64,000 nt of DNA from Periplaneta americana (GCF_040183065.1 NC_091120.1:74874708-74938707), one strand, 5' to 3'; shown: positions 10,615 to 22,858, counted from the first letter of the stretch. Notes: a model not told the origin generated them from the letters alone. Numbers and translations are program-made.

Positions 10615-10985
10615 GTTTATTTAACCTGCTAGAGTTAAGGCCATACGGCCTTCTCTAACACTCAACCAGGAGTAAAACTGCGTCAAATAGGAATAAAACA
10701 ATCATTTCTTGGTGCCGGATAAGAGCTCCCAATAAGCGAAGCTTTCTGTCTTACCGGGGTAGGTTAAGTAAAGGTAATTTCTGAGAGGAATGCGATTATC
10801 CCTAAGAGCTGCAGCCCAACTAGACCAATTGTCCTGCGCTTCTATGCGTGCTCTACCATCCGTCGCACAACGCATTGTTATCCAGCCACCAAGTCCCAAG
10901 ACTGCCTCTTGTGACAGTCTGATTTATCTTCAGGATCTAGTTCCCCGTTTTGAATTCGGAGCTTCCATTCTCCAGATCTGAGTAG
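10578..10985 (-). mobile_element. Probable LINE 3' tail with (AAT)n
   Basis: On the minus strand the sequence runs into GAGAAGGCCGTATGGCCTTA, then GGTTAAATAAACC and a terminal ATT microsatellite (10579-10613). This is the layout of a LINE 3' end with simple-repeat tail. The 65-residue frame upstream was not recognised. Confidence 0.4.
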
Positions 10986-11528
10986 TATAGAAAAGATGCC
11001 TAGAGCTAGAATTTCTGTGTAATAATGACAAGAGTTGAGAATGGTAGGTTATGATTTTACTAAAACATTGATCAAATGGAATGCGCAACCTATGCTTATT
11101 TTATTATAGGATTAATCCTTATATATCGCACCCCCACTAGAAGAGTGTTACATCTCAAAATATCTTACTTTCGGGAAATGGAGATTGAAATTTAGTCAGT
11201 TTTGGAATCGCGCTGGTGACCACTGTGGACAATGATTTGTAACTTTCTCACAACATGGGAGTTCAATCATAAAAGTAATTGACTTTTTTTAAGGAATTGT
11301 GATTTTAAACATTTTTAATATAATTTCACACGTCCTTATGATTGGTTGGAACCAGATATCATGATCTCTATTGTTATTAATAAGTAATTCTAATGACACA
11401 AGAATTTACTAAACTGGTTCGATGAAAAATTAAATCGTTTTTCTCTGTTCTGTTTTTTTTTTTGTGCATAAGTTATGAAATCTTTATCTGATCGCATCAC
11501 CAATAATTTATTTTTATTTGTTTAGGCC
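10986..11528. other. AT-rich intergenic, nothing recognised
   Basis: No gene or repeat family was identified. Confidence 0.4.
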
Positions 11529-11558
11529 TATTATTATTATTATTATTATTATTATTAT

Positions 11559-12228
11559 GGGACGAAGATAAATGCAAAAAAGACGAAGACATGGTTATCG
11601 GAAGAAAAATAAAGAAGGTAAACTTGCGAATTCTAAATGAGGCAGTAGAGCAAGAGGACAGCTTCAAATACTTGGGGTGTACTATAAGCAGTAACTTGAG
11701 ATGCTGCCAGAAAACCAAAAAGAGGATAGCAATGGCAAAGGCGCTTTTAATAGAAAAAGCAACATCAACTACAGACCTCTGTAAAAAGAGCTAAGGAAGA
11801 GACTAGTGAAGTGCTTAGCGTGGAGTGTGTCATTGTATGGGGCAGAAACATGGACATTACGACGAAGTGAAGAGAAGCGAATAGAAGCATTTGAAATGTG
11901 GATATGGAGAAGAATGGAGCTTGTGAAATGGACAGACAGAATAAGAAATGAAGCTGTTTTGGAAAAAATGGGTGAAGAAAGAATGATGCTTAAACTGATC
12001 AGGAGTAGAAAAAGTAATTGGTTCGGTCACTAGCTGAGAAGAAACTGCGTACTGAAGGATGCACTGGAAGGAATGGTGAACGGGAGAAACGTTCGTGGCA
12101 GAAGAAGATATTTTGATAGACGACATTAAGACATATGGATATTATAGGCAGCGACTGAGAGAAGACAAAGTGGGAGAGATAGGAGAATGCTGGGTTGACC
12201 TTGGGCACAAGAATAGAAATTATTATTA

Positions 12229-12263
<35 letters not shown>

Positions 12264-12442
12264 TTACTATTATTATTATTTTATTATTATTATTTTATTA
12301 TTATTTTATTATTACTATTTTATTATTATTTTATTATTATTTTATTATTACTATTTTATTATTATTTTATTATTATTCTATTATTTTATTATTTTTATTA
12401 TTTTATTATTATTATTTTATTATCATTATTTTATTATTATTA

Positions 12443-12498
<56 letters not shown>

Positions 12499-12499
12499 G
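11559..12499 (+). mobile_element. LINE 3' portion with long (ATT)n tail
   Basis: The translation reads KTKTMVIGRKIKKVNLRI, QEDSFKYLGCTISSNLR, then in another frame SVSLYGAETWTLRRSEEKRI, EAFEMWIWRRMELVKWTDRI, RNEAVLEKMGEERMM and DALEGMVNGRNVRGRRRY. This is the RT C-terminal region of a common arthropod LINE. One frameshift near 11790 and a stop near 12033 break the ORF. The 3' end runs straight into about 280 bases of ATT-type repeat (12216-12499). It supplies the reference order for the inverted copy at 5855-6295. Confidence 0.85.
12216..12499. repeat. Expanded (ATT)n tract
   Basis: Mixed ATT, ATTTT and ATC units over about 280 bases. The long I/L/Y-rich reading frames here are artefacts. 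Confidence 0.95.
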
Positions 12500-14185
12500 T
12501 CTGTAAATAGTAGCATGACTTAAAGACAATAGACATAGCGGTAAGGAAGAAATATAAAATTTGATCAAGATCCATTTTGCACAATCTACCACAAATTCTA
12601 TTAGGCCTACATATACTGAAAATTGAATTCCGATCCCTTTTTTAAGAAACCATCAGATGACTGAAAGCTACGATTTCTCTAATCTACATAATTATAGAAT
12701 GTTCAGTGAATGTTATTCAATAAGTTGACATAGTTCAATTATTCACGTTGACTTCCTCGTTTTCTGCCACTGAAATTAGGAACATTCTAAAGCTAATGTG
12801 CTAGAAAGCAGCTGATAATTTTGACAAATTGATAAAAACGTGAAAGGCGTGTCATGTTACAGGTAGCAGAGAGTGCGAATGCATTTTTTTATGATGTGAT
12901 ACATAAATAATTACTGACCTAAATGCATTTCCAATCTTATATTTTGCATATGAAATGAAGGAGTTAACAAGAAAGTTCGCAGCTTGTCAGACACTAAGCA
13001 AGCCTGCAATCTAAGTTTATCATAGTAACAACGCTAGGTCTTTCACATTTCACTTGAAAATACAGTAAGTTCGTGATATTTCTGTCAGTGATAATGTGGA
13101 AAGATATCACACATACATACATACATAACCTAAAAACATCAAGTTAGTTGTCTAGTCAATATTAATTTGTTGCTTATTATCAGTTATAATGACTACTTTC
13201 GTGTACAGAAAGATATTGCAATTCAAAGTTCATTGTTCTCTAAATCCACTTAAAAAGTGAAACTTATACTGTATAACTTTACGAAGTGCAGAACAATTTT
13301 TTCGCCATGTTCTCCAATCCGATTCGTAGCACGCTCCAGTTGTTTCTTATCACTGTCGGTCCTAAAAAATGTAATATTTTGATGTACTGTACAGATGAGA
13401 TAGTAAATTTTCACATCTACCACGCGTAGACATTACACACTCTTTTTTATCTTACATTCGTTTATCTTTTACAGACGTTGTCTTCCTCCTTCTGTTATTG
13501 TTTTATTGCAAATAAAAACAACATTGGTGCTGATGTACAGTACGATTATTTAGTCCTGATAGTCGCCAGCAATGTGCGCCTGGGTAGGCGAATCCATTAA
13601 GTTACGCCAAGGGATGTTCAGGTTAGTCTGTTGCCTGCAGTCAGAGCGATCGGATGTCACACATGCGATATAGCGTTGTGTTTCCAGTACAGTTAAGCTA
13701 TACTGCATTCCTTTACCGACCGCTCGCCCTTATCTCTACTCCGGAACTCTCCCCACTACTACTATTACTTCCCCTCTTTCGCATCGCTGAGCTGTCAGGA
13801 CTAAATAATCGATCTGTACGTAGAAGAATCATGGTGGTTGTTTCAATTATAGCCCTATAGACTAAACTCTGAAATGTTTCAGTTTATTTTAGACGAAGGG
13901 GAAATTTTACTAAAAGAAATTAATTATCGTATACACAATTATTTCAAATGTTCCCTGTGAATTATTAAGAAGCTTGTACAGACCTGATATGAATTATCTT
14001 GAGAGTTTTCTTTTGTTAAGAGTAGTCTCCGGTCGCTCGTAGAAATCATTTGTTTCACGTAGGTGAACGACTTTAAGAAACATACATGATTTTACCAAAC
14101 TTCGAACACACATAATTTAAAAAGCAGCAGAGAAGCTATGGGTAGAAAAGCAATGTTATAGTTCGTATATTTTCATAGTATGAAG
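12500..14185. other. Intergenic, nothing firm
   Basis: Contains a small (CATA)n at about 13110-13128 and a GC-richer patch at about 13600-13800. Neither gives a recognisable protein or repeat. Confidence 0.4.
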
Positions 14186-14722
14186 GTCCACCGTAGTGGA
14201 GTAATGGTTAGCACGTCTGACCATAAAACAAGCGGTCTCGAGTTCAAATCTTGGTTGGGACAAGTTACCTGGTTGAGGTTTTTTCTGGGGTTTTCTTTTA
14301 TTTTTATTTTAGTTGGTTATTTAACGACGCTGTATCAACTACTAGGTTATTTAGCGTCGATGAGATTGGTGATGGTGAGATTATATTTTTGGCGAGATGA
14401 GGTCGAGGATTCGCCATAAATTACCTTGCATTCTCATTATGGTTGGGGAAAACCTCGGAAAAAACCCAACCAGGTAATCAGCCCAAGCGGGGATTGAACC
14501 CGCGCCCGAACGCAACTTCATACCGGTAGGCAAGCGCCTTAAACGACTGAGCCACGCCGGTGGCTTTCTAGGGGTTTCCCTAAACCCAGTAAGAGCAAAT
14601 GCTGGGTAACTTTAGGCTTTGAACCCAGAACTTACTTCGCTAGCATTATCACCTTCATCTCATTCAGACGCTATATAACCATAGCAGTTGAAAAGCGTCG
14701 TAAAATAACCAATAAAAATGTG
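14186..14722 (+). mobile_element. SINE family A copy split by another SINE
   Basis: The left part (14186-14295) has GTCCACCGTAGTGGAGTAAT and TCGAGTTCAAATC. The right part (14565-14722) has TAAGAGCAAATGCTGGGTAA and ends CGTCGTAAAATAACCAAT. Together they make a complete family A SINE interrupted by the family B SINE at 14296-14564. Confidence 0.88.
14296..14564 (-). mobile_element. SINE family B inside SINE family A
   Basis: On the minus strand: box A TGGCTCAGTCGTTTAAGGCG, box B GGTTCAATCCC, then GCTTGGGCTGATTACCTGG and a 3' end GTTAAATAACCAACTAAAAT with an A-rich tail. It is flanked by an imperfect 14-15 bp duplication, TTTCTGGGGTTTTC at 14282-14295 and TTTCTAGGGGTTTCC at 14565-14579. Confidence 0.9.
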
Positions 14723-15873
14723 TTCTAATTTTACTTTATTAATTTTTCTTCTTCACACAACAGTTTGAATATAGTACCAACAAAGTAAGAAATATAAATA
14801 TATTTTTGAAAGCAAACTCCATTCATGAAATAATTATAATAATTGAATCACTTGTATAAAAAAGGAATAAAGCACATATTTGCGAGACTAACTTGAAATA
14901 CTATTTCCTTACTGAAGTATTCGCACGTAAATTTGTACTTAAAATATGAAAAATGTCAAGTAATAGTGAGAACCAAATAAAATATTCATTGTTTAAAATA
15001 AGAAAGATTCTTATGAATTTTCTCAAAACACGGGTACCTTGACATCTTTCTTCGAGGAAATAAACATAAAACGAGTAGTTAAACAAAATGCAGCAAAGTT
15101 TAATTAAATTTATTGTAAAAGAAAATATGTACATTTATTTTATTTATTAAGTCTACAGTAGTTACATAATGCGAATATATGAAGAATACGTTACATTATA
15201 AAACATTTTCTCATTCAAGTTTTATCAACAGTAATCTCACTAGAAGTTTTGATTTATCTAGACAAAATCAAAACTCGAGTAGGGTTTAATTGACTATTAC
15301 ACGATTACAAGAACGTATATAAAGATTAGAAATAACAAAGTACTCTAATACAATAAAATATTAATTGACTTACGAAAATACGGAACTGTCTTCAAATGTA
15401 TTATTCTACCATCTTAACATTACTGCCATCTAGCAGAGTATTTGTAGTGTGTTACGATTAGCTGTTTTCTTATTATCAGTTGTGCCAACTATGGAATCTT
15501 CATTGAACTCTGTGGATGGTTATTAGTCAAGAAGGCTTTGTTGATTCAGTTTCATTTTTATTAAAACAGTTGCATTCCACTTCAATTATCCGGATCCCAG
15601 TAATCAACCTCACTTGACAGATGATTTTAAATTAATCTTAGTATTAAACAATCTCTGATACATGACTATCCATAATATCATACAGCAGAAGCTATAACAT
15701 AACCTATATAATGTAAACAAGTGTTAAAAAAGTTTTAATTAGAGATGATGAAATAAACAAGAAAAGTTTTAATTAAGGATGAGGAAATAAAAAATAAACA
15801 TGAATAATTTTAACAGGGACAATTATAGAAAGTACAATTTTCAAATTTAAATGTTTTAGTGGTTGATAATTAT
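14723..15873. other. AT-rich intergenic, nothing recognised
   Basis: Low GC, chance reading frames only. Confidence 0.4.
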
Positions 15874-16188
15874 TCAGTTGATGTTATATTGGATGTGTGC
15901 GTAAATTGCGTAAAAAGAAGTGGAACGCGTTGATGTACATGGTGTATTCCTCAACTTATTCAGGATTTCCGAATGGTGCTCTTTATTTATTTGTAAATAC
16001 GGTTTCAGGAAAGATGCATTGCTACGACCAGTGATCTTTATTAATTCTTGTTCGTGAGTCATGTTTGAAACTACTGTGCATCGACTGGAGTGGTTTGTAA
16101 TTTTCTGTGTTTTGACGTCCAGGCCAGTGCAGTTTGAAATGTTGGCAAACAAAGAAAGACATGCTAGGGTAGTGATAAAAACAAACAC
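15874..16188 (-). CDS. Hypothetical small secreted-type protein (doubtful)
   Basis: A 104-residue frame starting MFVFITTLACLSLFANISNC, which looks like a signal peptide, followed by a polar region with two more cysteines and no repeated pattern. It lies about 290 bp past the astakine IV stop on the same strand. I do not recognise a family. In AT-rich DNA a frame of this length can occur by chance, and part of its start overlaps the 28-31 bp tandem repeat at 16159-16238. It could equally be 3'-flanking sequence of astakine IV. Confidence 0.15.
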   Translation of the reverse strand: MFVFITTLACLSLFANISNCTGLDVKTQKITNHSSRCTVVSNMTHEQELIKITGRSNASFLKPYLQINKEHHSEILNKLRNTPCTSTRSTSFYAIYAHIQYNIN

Positions 16189-16238
16189 ATGCTAGGGAAG
16201 TGATAAAATTAAACAAATGCTTGGGAAGCGATAAAATT
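16159..16238. repeat. Short tandem repeat, 3 units of about 27-31 bp
   Basis: Units read ATGCTAGGGWAGTGATAAAA with a variable ACAAAC-type spacer; three copies, the last one diverged. Confidence 0.8.
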
Positions 16239-16476
16239 GTGCGATAAGCAGCCTTGATTGGTTGAAAGACGTCCTTTCGTACCGTTTTATTGGTAAAAAG
16301 TAATATGACGTAGTAAAAGTGTAATAGTAGTCATAGAAGTAAATATGAAAACTATTTAAAAGTATTCGAGCAATGAGTAACATCAAATTCAGTATTTTAA
16401 GGATAAAATAATAACCAGGGATAAATGTTATTGCCAAATATTTATGCTAAGCTTTGTAACATCAAAAAATCCCAGT

Positions 16477-18961
16477 TTAGGGGACATTTTCAACACATGT
16501 GGCGGAAGTCTGTTCACAGCTGAGACCTTCTACGCAGTTGCAGTACATTCTATAAACATTGGTTAAATGAATAGTTTCACCATTGGGATACGTCACTGAA
16601 GTGTTGACAGCTTCGTTGTTTGGGAGGCACGGATGTCCGAGATCCCCCAAAGCGACGCATGATGGAATACTGTTGGGGTGCATTCCTGGAATCATGTTTA
16701 AAAACAATTTCGTCAACGTAACTGGAAGAATAGCAATGTGATTCGAAGAAGTAATGCTTCTGGGCATCACGTGTTACGGCTGTAGGCCACTGACGTGGTC
16801 CTGTGTTTGTTAGCAAGCTGAACCAGTGTGCCAAAAATCAGGCGTGAATTAGAATCTCGAGTGGACTGATTACCTGCTTTTGGTTTCTTTCGACGTTTGC
16901 CCTAACTATAATGCGAATATCATACGAGGTTGCAACGAAAAAGTGGACAAAACTTCTAGTATGACTTCCTCATATGTGTAGAAGAAAAAATGGTTACATC
17001 AAATCCTTCCTTCTCTTGATCATCAATTCCACCGACGGCGATGGTCGATAACCACACAATTCATTGAGCGCCGTTAAATAATTAATAAGAAATTACGCCT
17101 ATATCAGAAAGATTGTTTTTAGTTCTTTGTTAGTTATTTAACAATGCTGTATCAGCTATCAGCGTCGATGGAATTGATAACGAAATGGTACTTGGCTAGA
17201 TGATACTGAGGATTCACCAAGAAATTACCTAACATTCATCTTCCAGTTACAAGAAACGTAGAAAAAAGTCAGTGATTGTGTACATTGATAACAGCAGTAA
17301 TGTTTCCACGTACAATACGTCTGTAGAATTCTCTGAGATAGAATGAGACTACAGTGTTCTTTTTTTACAAGATTTTCTTTATCAATGACGAGCTTTAAAT
17401 TGGTTATGATAAGTCTTTGATATGATCATATGATTCGACATTTAAATGAAACGAGCTATTGAGCAAAACTATTTCAAAATTATTTTCGTTAAAACTTTTA
17501 TTATAATGTTGTAATATGCTAGCAGAACTTGTAATTCTACATCGAATGATACCAAAATTAACGCTGTACGATACGTCTTTCTCGAGTTATAGCTATTTCC
17601 TAGCACTTGACATTTTCTTTCCTCTATATTGTCGCTACCCCCACTACTCCTATAGCGATTATCATTGCCATCGCTTGGATCGCGCATGTCAGAAACATTC
17701 GTCTCTTTACGCTAAAGTGCAATTTGGTTTATTTGTTTATCTATATTAGTACTCCCATAGTAGAAATTTCTAAGCTTGTTAAATTTCGTGACACAGTCTT
17801 GGATGAATTTGGTTCCCTATAAATAATGCGAACAATAAAAATACTGGGCTGTAAAATAGAGGTAATCAGCCCAAGCGGGAATCGAATCAACGTCCGAGTG
17901 CATTTCAGGATACAGCCTGAGCCGGTGGGTTAGGATTTTATTAACTGTCATCATTTATATGCATGTTCGTATTTAGTTCCGCCTCGTGTATCTTGAAATG
18001 CTCAACCAAATCCAGAGCGAATTTTGTAAGAATTATGTGGCCGGCATGACGTAAGACTAACGCTTAGAACATAAACTCTTCCAGAGAACTTTTTCGTTCT
18101 CATAGACGTAACTTACGTAATACGTATTGTTATTTTTGTTATTATTTATTGCAGGATCATTTATTTGGAAATTATCTTCAATAAATGATGCGCCATACAA
18201 TTCATAGGCCTACTTCAATATTCAAGACTACATCACTTTCTTGCTTTGATATCCCTATTATAATTGTTATTGTTGTACAGTTTCCTCGTTATAAATCCTG
18301 TGAATCTAAAGATTGCTCGTAATATGCAGGATTTCATGTTCCACATTCGCTGAATTTTCTTATATAATTTTATACAATAGAAATAAACAATTATGTATTA
18401 CTATTACTATTATTATCTCGCGACGTAGCGTTGCGGTTTCCCTAAAGCCTTGGTTTTTCTGAACCGACGTATGCGACGTGCGAGGTGCGAGGCCCGCCTC
18501 GCACAAATCCGGACTACACGAAAGATAGTGAGTGGTTTCTATGGCTGTGAGATACGAGGGCTGCGCACCTCGCAGCTATAGAAACCACTCACGATCTCTC
18601 GTATAGTCGGATTTGTGCGAGATGGGCATGCGTCGGTTCAGAAAAACAAAGGCTTAAGACATGCCTGGACTCGCGTTAGAGAATGGACTCTGCTTCGAGG
18701 TATCGTGAGGGAGGAGATTTCTCATGAAATTTCAGCCAGTCTGTGGGGCCGGTGCCCATCCAGCATCGTAATGAATTCGAGAAGTTACACTAGGTAGCGA
18801 AATCCAGTTTCTAAACTGAGCTATAACGGCTGGGGGGGTCGTCGTGCTAACCACCATGTACTGGTTGAGTGATAATCACCTCTGCTGAGACATTTGGACG
18901 TGAGGCAGCAGTCGGCTGGTCGTTCTTGGCTCTTTGTGAGCTAATTTACCATTATTATTAA

Positions 18962-19020
<59 letters not shown>

Positions 19021-19840
19021 TACTATTACTCTGATAAGGTCTATTATCATCATCAATATCCTATATTCAATCGTTACCATACGAGAATGATGAAATATAT
19101 AGACACTAGTATTGCGAAATACAGAAAGCCAATGGATTAAATCATATGAAATGGGTAATTGCTGTATAATTATTATTGTAAAGCGACGGAGAAAACGAAA
19201 GAACACGATGACGACGACAGTGATAAGGTTCGGATAAATTAGCTGTATTAGGATAGGTTGTATAGCTATAGGATAAGACCTTGAGTTGCTTCAGACTACG
19301 TAAACACTACCTCCTTCCACTAGCTAAAACTCTGCCTGCTAGGAAGAACTAAAACATCAGTGAATGGACAGTACAGCCGAAAGAAACTGAATATAATATG
19401 TCGTCACTACTGTCGACTGGGGGACACGCGACAACTAGTTAATGTTTGTAAACAAACCGCACTGACCAAAGATGCCTTTCCTGATAAAACTACTTTATAC
19501 GAACCTCAGTGATAATGATGGTGATATGTGAAACATCTCAATTTCATTTATTCTAAATTATTTTTAAAATATGACAGGAAACTAAATATTTCACATGTTA
19601 ATAAGTCCCGTTGAACCTTTGTAATTCCGTATAATTCCAATAGGTCCTAATATCATTATCATTAACATATAATAATTTTCGTTAACATTCTAATGGATAC
19701 ATACCCAAAACGCAACATTCCTCAGCACTACAGTCGCTTGTGTCGTTACATTCCACGTCAAGCTTAATATGAGAGTCTGCAACTTGCAGAACTGTATAGA
19801 CAGCTAGACCCAGGAGCACCTCTGAACAGTATCTCTTCAT
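16477..19840 (-). CDS. Astakine-like prokineticin-domain cytokine, paralogue IV (two exons)
   Basis: Exon 1 (19705-19840) encodes residues 1-45 plus one base; exon 2 (16477-16685) completes a 114-residue protein. The donor reads G|GTATGT and the acceptor ATTCCAG|GA; both exons join in phase 1, exactly as in the other three astakines here. Residues 1 to about 23 form a signal peptide (MKRYCSEVLLGLAVYTVLQV). The mature part has ten cysteines at 31, 37, 42, 43, 55, 65, 94, 96, 102 and 109, the prokineticin/astakine spacing, and the PNNE and TN.Y segments shared with copies I-III. Astakines are secreted factors that drive blood-cell formation in crustaceans; that role here is inferred. The N-terminal AVITGA motif of vertebrate prokineticins is absent, as is usual for arthropods. 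The 3019 bp intron holds SINE and MITE insertions. An acceptor-like TTTTCAG lies 6 bases before the ATG. Confidence 0.9.
16830..16935 (+). mobile_element. Decayed SINE family B fragment (intron of astakine IV)
   Basis: Recognised by GACTGATTACCTGC, TTTCGACGTTTGCCC and a tRNA-like but eroded head. Confidence 0.5.
17119..17240 (-). mobile_element. SINE family B 3' fragment (intron of astakine IV)
   Basis: Contains GTTAGTTATTTAACAATGCT and GCTATCAGCGTCGATGG, matching the 3' half of the 14296-14564 copy. The tRNA head is missing. Confidence 0.6.
17855..17935 (-). mobile_element. SINE family B head fragment (intron of astakine IV)
   Basis: Contains GGTAATCAGCCCAAGCGGGA and the inverted box B GGGAATCGAATC; only the tRNA-like head remains. 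Confidence 0.6.
18421..18951 (+). mobile_element. SINE family E copy carrying a MITE (intron of astakine IV)
   Basis: Outside the MITE it reads GCGTTGCGGTTTCCCTAA, GACATGCCTGGACTCGCG, then GCCGGTGCCCATCCAGCATC and TATAACGGCTG, and ends near an (ATT)n tract. It matches copies at 56757-57110 and 61045-61285. The box B region is eroded. Confidence 0.8.
18446..18654. mobile_element. MITE with about 80 bp TIRs, TAA target duplication
   Basis: The ends are AGCC(T/T)TGGTTTTTCTGAACC and its inverted match (TTCAGAAAAACAAAGGCT), followed by inverted matches through AGTGAGTGGTTTCTATRG in the centre. It is flanked by TAA on both sides (18443-18445 and 18655-18657). A 3 bp TWA target fits PIF/Harbinger-type elements; no transposase is present. 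Confidence 0.8.
18952..19030. repeat. (ATT)n microsatellite
   Basis: About 25 units at the 3' end of the family E SINE. Confidence 0.9.
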
Positions 19841-19927
19841 AGTGTTCTGAAAATAGTAAACAAAGTTGATCTTAACTTGTATTAAAATATCTATCTTTTT
19901 TATTAGAGTTCGGAAAGCGACTCTAAA

Positions 19928-20163
19928 TTAAAAAAAAAAAGTTATGGTTTATTTAACGACGCTCGCAACTGCAGAGGTTATATCAGCGTCGCCGGAGGTG
20001 CCGGAATTTTGTCCCGCAGGAGTTCTTTTACATGCCAGTAAATCTACTGACATGAGCCTGTCGCATTTAAGCACACTTAAATGCCATCGACCTGGCCCGG
20101 GATCGAACCCGCAACCTTGGGCATAGAAGACCAGCGCTATACCAACTCGCCAACCAGGTCGAC
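19928..20163 (-). mobile_element. tRNA-derived SINE, family D
   Basis: On the minus strand: GTCGACCTGGTTGGCGAGTT (box A region), box B GGTTCGATCCC, then a body ending GCGTCGTTAAATAAACC and a poly(A) tail. It sits about 90 bp upstream of astakine IV exon 1. A second copy is at 59075-59303. Confidence 0.9.
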
Positions 20164-20628
20164 TCAAAATTTAATGTTGTAATTATCTGTATATTACAGA
20201 AATTTACTCTAGATATTGATTCATATTTAACAGGCATTCTCTTATTTAGGTGATCAGATTGCTCCACAAAACAAAGATACTGGAGTACCGATAATTCCCG
20301 ATTAATACACGAAGTTCAGACGCATGATGACAAAATTGATGTAGGTCTATTATGGAACAACAAGGTCCATATTTTTAAGACATAGTAAATTCAAATAGAT
20401 TCGGTACACAATCTGTTTTTCGATTCGTTGTCGGATAACGAGAGGCAAATTAATATCTTCAACGAGATTCAGTCACAGCACACCCTGCCCGGGATTCTTT
20501 GGAATTAATAATTTTTAAAACATGATCATTTCTAGAAAATTATGGCCCGCGTTGTGTCGTTTAGGTTGGTAATCATGGTATACTTATTAAACATTTGCAT
20601 AATGTAGTGAATTAAACATCCTAAATAA
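20164..20628. other. Intergenic, nothing recognised
   Basis: AT-rich. A 5'-UTR exon of astakine IV may lie somewhere upstream of 19855, but I could not locate it. Confidence 0.35.
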
Positions 20629-20870
20629 ATTCTGTAATGCTCGGGAAAAGTGGCAGAGGCCAAAAATGTTAATTTTACAGGAGAAGAAAAAAAAACTGTC
20701 TTCACACTGGTTTATGTCGATTTGATTTTCTTCTGTATGAATTGTTGTAATTGGAGAAATACTTATGTCTCTTTTCCTAAGCGAGCAAATGTTCCGTAAG
20801 TTGTCAATAAATTAATAAAAAATGTTCGTGGAAACTGACTTATGCCACTTTTTCCAAGCACTGCAGAATT
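20629..20870. mobile_element. MITE with imperfect TIRs
   Basis: The left end ATTCTGTAATGCTCGGGAAA and the inverted right end ATTCTGCAGTGCTTGGAAAA continue into AGTGGC on both sides. No coding capacity. Confidence 0.6.
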
Positions 20871-22624
20871 GATAGTTATAATAAATTAAGATTTAGGTTT
20901 TGAATGTAATCTGAAAATACAAGAATACTACTATTTTATGTTATATCATGTCTTTACTGTGAAAATGAAATCAACCTTTTTCAACTTATAATAAGGTTAT
21001 CAGTGAGATGGTTGTTTCTGCTGTGAAATATTAAACCTATTTCTTAGACTTACCATAAGCTTGTCAGCGGCATAGTTAATGTGTTTGCGGACAGAAGGTA
21101 ATTTTAATAATTCTAATATACCCTCTTCTTTTTCGACAGGCAAACTATTGCTTGTGAATAAGAAGAGACTTTTCATACAATGTATTTATTTTTTCCATTG
21201 CAAAAAGGGCATTATTCTCTTAATTTTCATGTCAATCAATGAAGATATTTTTCATACTTCCAAAGGTATCAGACGAAAGATCATCATTATGTGTAGCTAG
21301 AAAGTCACTGAGAGTGAGAAATGAATCGAATTGAAGCGGTGAGTTCAATAACCATTCAAGTCCATTTACATAAGTTTCGAGAAAAATGCAAAAAACGTTT
21401 TTTATTTCTTACCTAATTATTATTTTTGCACGTAATATTTATGGTTGTTTTAGAGATCAAGACAAAGTAATATACCAACTTTTAAAGTAGTAACACTTGT
21501 GGAAATATCCAAAATATAATTTTAAATTTGCAAAAAATGAATAGCCAGATGTAGACTTCAATGATTATTGATCTCACCGCTTCAGTTCTCGATTTATAAC
21601 TCGGCGAGCCGCAAGTTTAATTTCTTTATCGTCGCTTCAGTGTTGTCCTGAACGGTTATACAGTTAAAAGTTCGAACCTGTAGATTAGAATTTAAAAAAG
21701 AAATAAACTAAAAATATTGGAGAGGTACGCAAGATTCGCAAGCCAAGAGAAGTCCTTCACGCCAACTCGTTCCTGCTAAACTCTGTGTTTTAAAAGACCG
21801 AGACAAATAAAAATCATTCCAGCAAGCTGACAAAATTCAACGTATTTTTAAATCATTCCTCGAACACCAGAAATGTTGGATCCTGTCGACGTCCAATACG
21901 ACACCGACTCAGGCCTCTCTTGTTTCTTATAGCTTCAAACACACTAATTCTACTAGAATGGTGGAATGGAATGGGATTTCGGAATGGGGCACTGCGATCT
22001 TTGAAGATATATTGCGCTAATCCTCAAGCTAGGCACATTCCTAAACTCACACCAGCTGACTAAACTAAAATTCGCTGCAAACCCAGGTTTCGAGCAAGCC
22101 ACCCCACTCGTCCCTAGGCCACCCCCTCCGTGCGTCGCCAGCCGGTGTTCAGGAAATGCTGTGGAATGACGACGGGATGATGTTGATGTCTACTATGCAG
22201 AAACGGGAGAACCCCGAGAAAAACCAAACTGCGACCGTCCGCCACGTAGTGTCACTATGGATTTTTCATTGAAAAATCATTGCAAAATGCCGGGCCTGAT
22301 CGGGACTTGACATGACAAGGATATTGTACTAGAGGTATAAATACTTATCGACAATACAATATCTATGTAATGCTTCAATTTTGGTCTAAAGAATGCACGA
22401 ATTTTTTTCATTCCTTTTGTGCTTAGAATCACAACCAAAGTTTTGTCGGAGCTTCACTTGGACTTGTTTGCATATTGTGGAAAAAGATAACTATAATACG
22501 AGTATTATTACGAAGAAAATGTATAGTTAAAGCTTGATAGCTCTCCTAAGAATTTTTTTTATTCTCTCTATTAAGCATATTTACTGCAACTTAATGTACT
22601 TTGGAAACAATAAGATATTATATG
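20871..22624. other. Intergenic, with a GC-richer patch
   Basis: About 21,890-22,330 is GC-richer (ACCCCACTCGTCCCTAGGCC, GGAATGACGACGGGATGATG), and looks like a repeat, but I could not name it. The rest is AT-rich without recognisable genes. Confidence 0.35.
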
Positions 22625-22858
22625 AAGGGTTCAGAGCCATAGCGGGCCAAGCGCCATTTATTAAAAACGGAGAAAGCAAGGGTTAAAGTTAAGTGAATAC
22701 CATAGTTTAGTGAAGACTGACATATCATATAGTTTTAATGTGCATACTTTATCTTACTTGCTATATGTTTCGTTAAATTATGGTAATCACATAATTTTAA
22801 CTCTTGTTTTCTCCGTTTTTAATAAATGGCGCTTGGCCCACTATGGCTCTGAACCCTT
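22625..22858. mobile_element. MITE with about 65 bp TIRs
   Basis: The ends read AAGGGTTCAGAGCCATAG inwards on both sides and continue through GGCCAAGCGCCATTTATTAA and AACGGAGAAA. The arms are nearly identical, so it is fairly young. Confidence 0.85.

Noticed and set aside
12095-12523. Long I/L/Y-rich reading frames of 103 and 142 residues
   Set aside because: They are translations of the (ATT)n tail of a LINE, open only because the repeat lacks stops.
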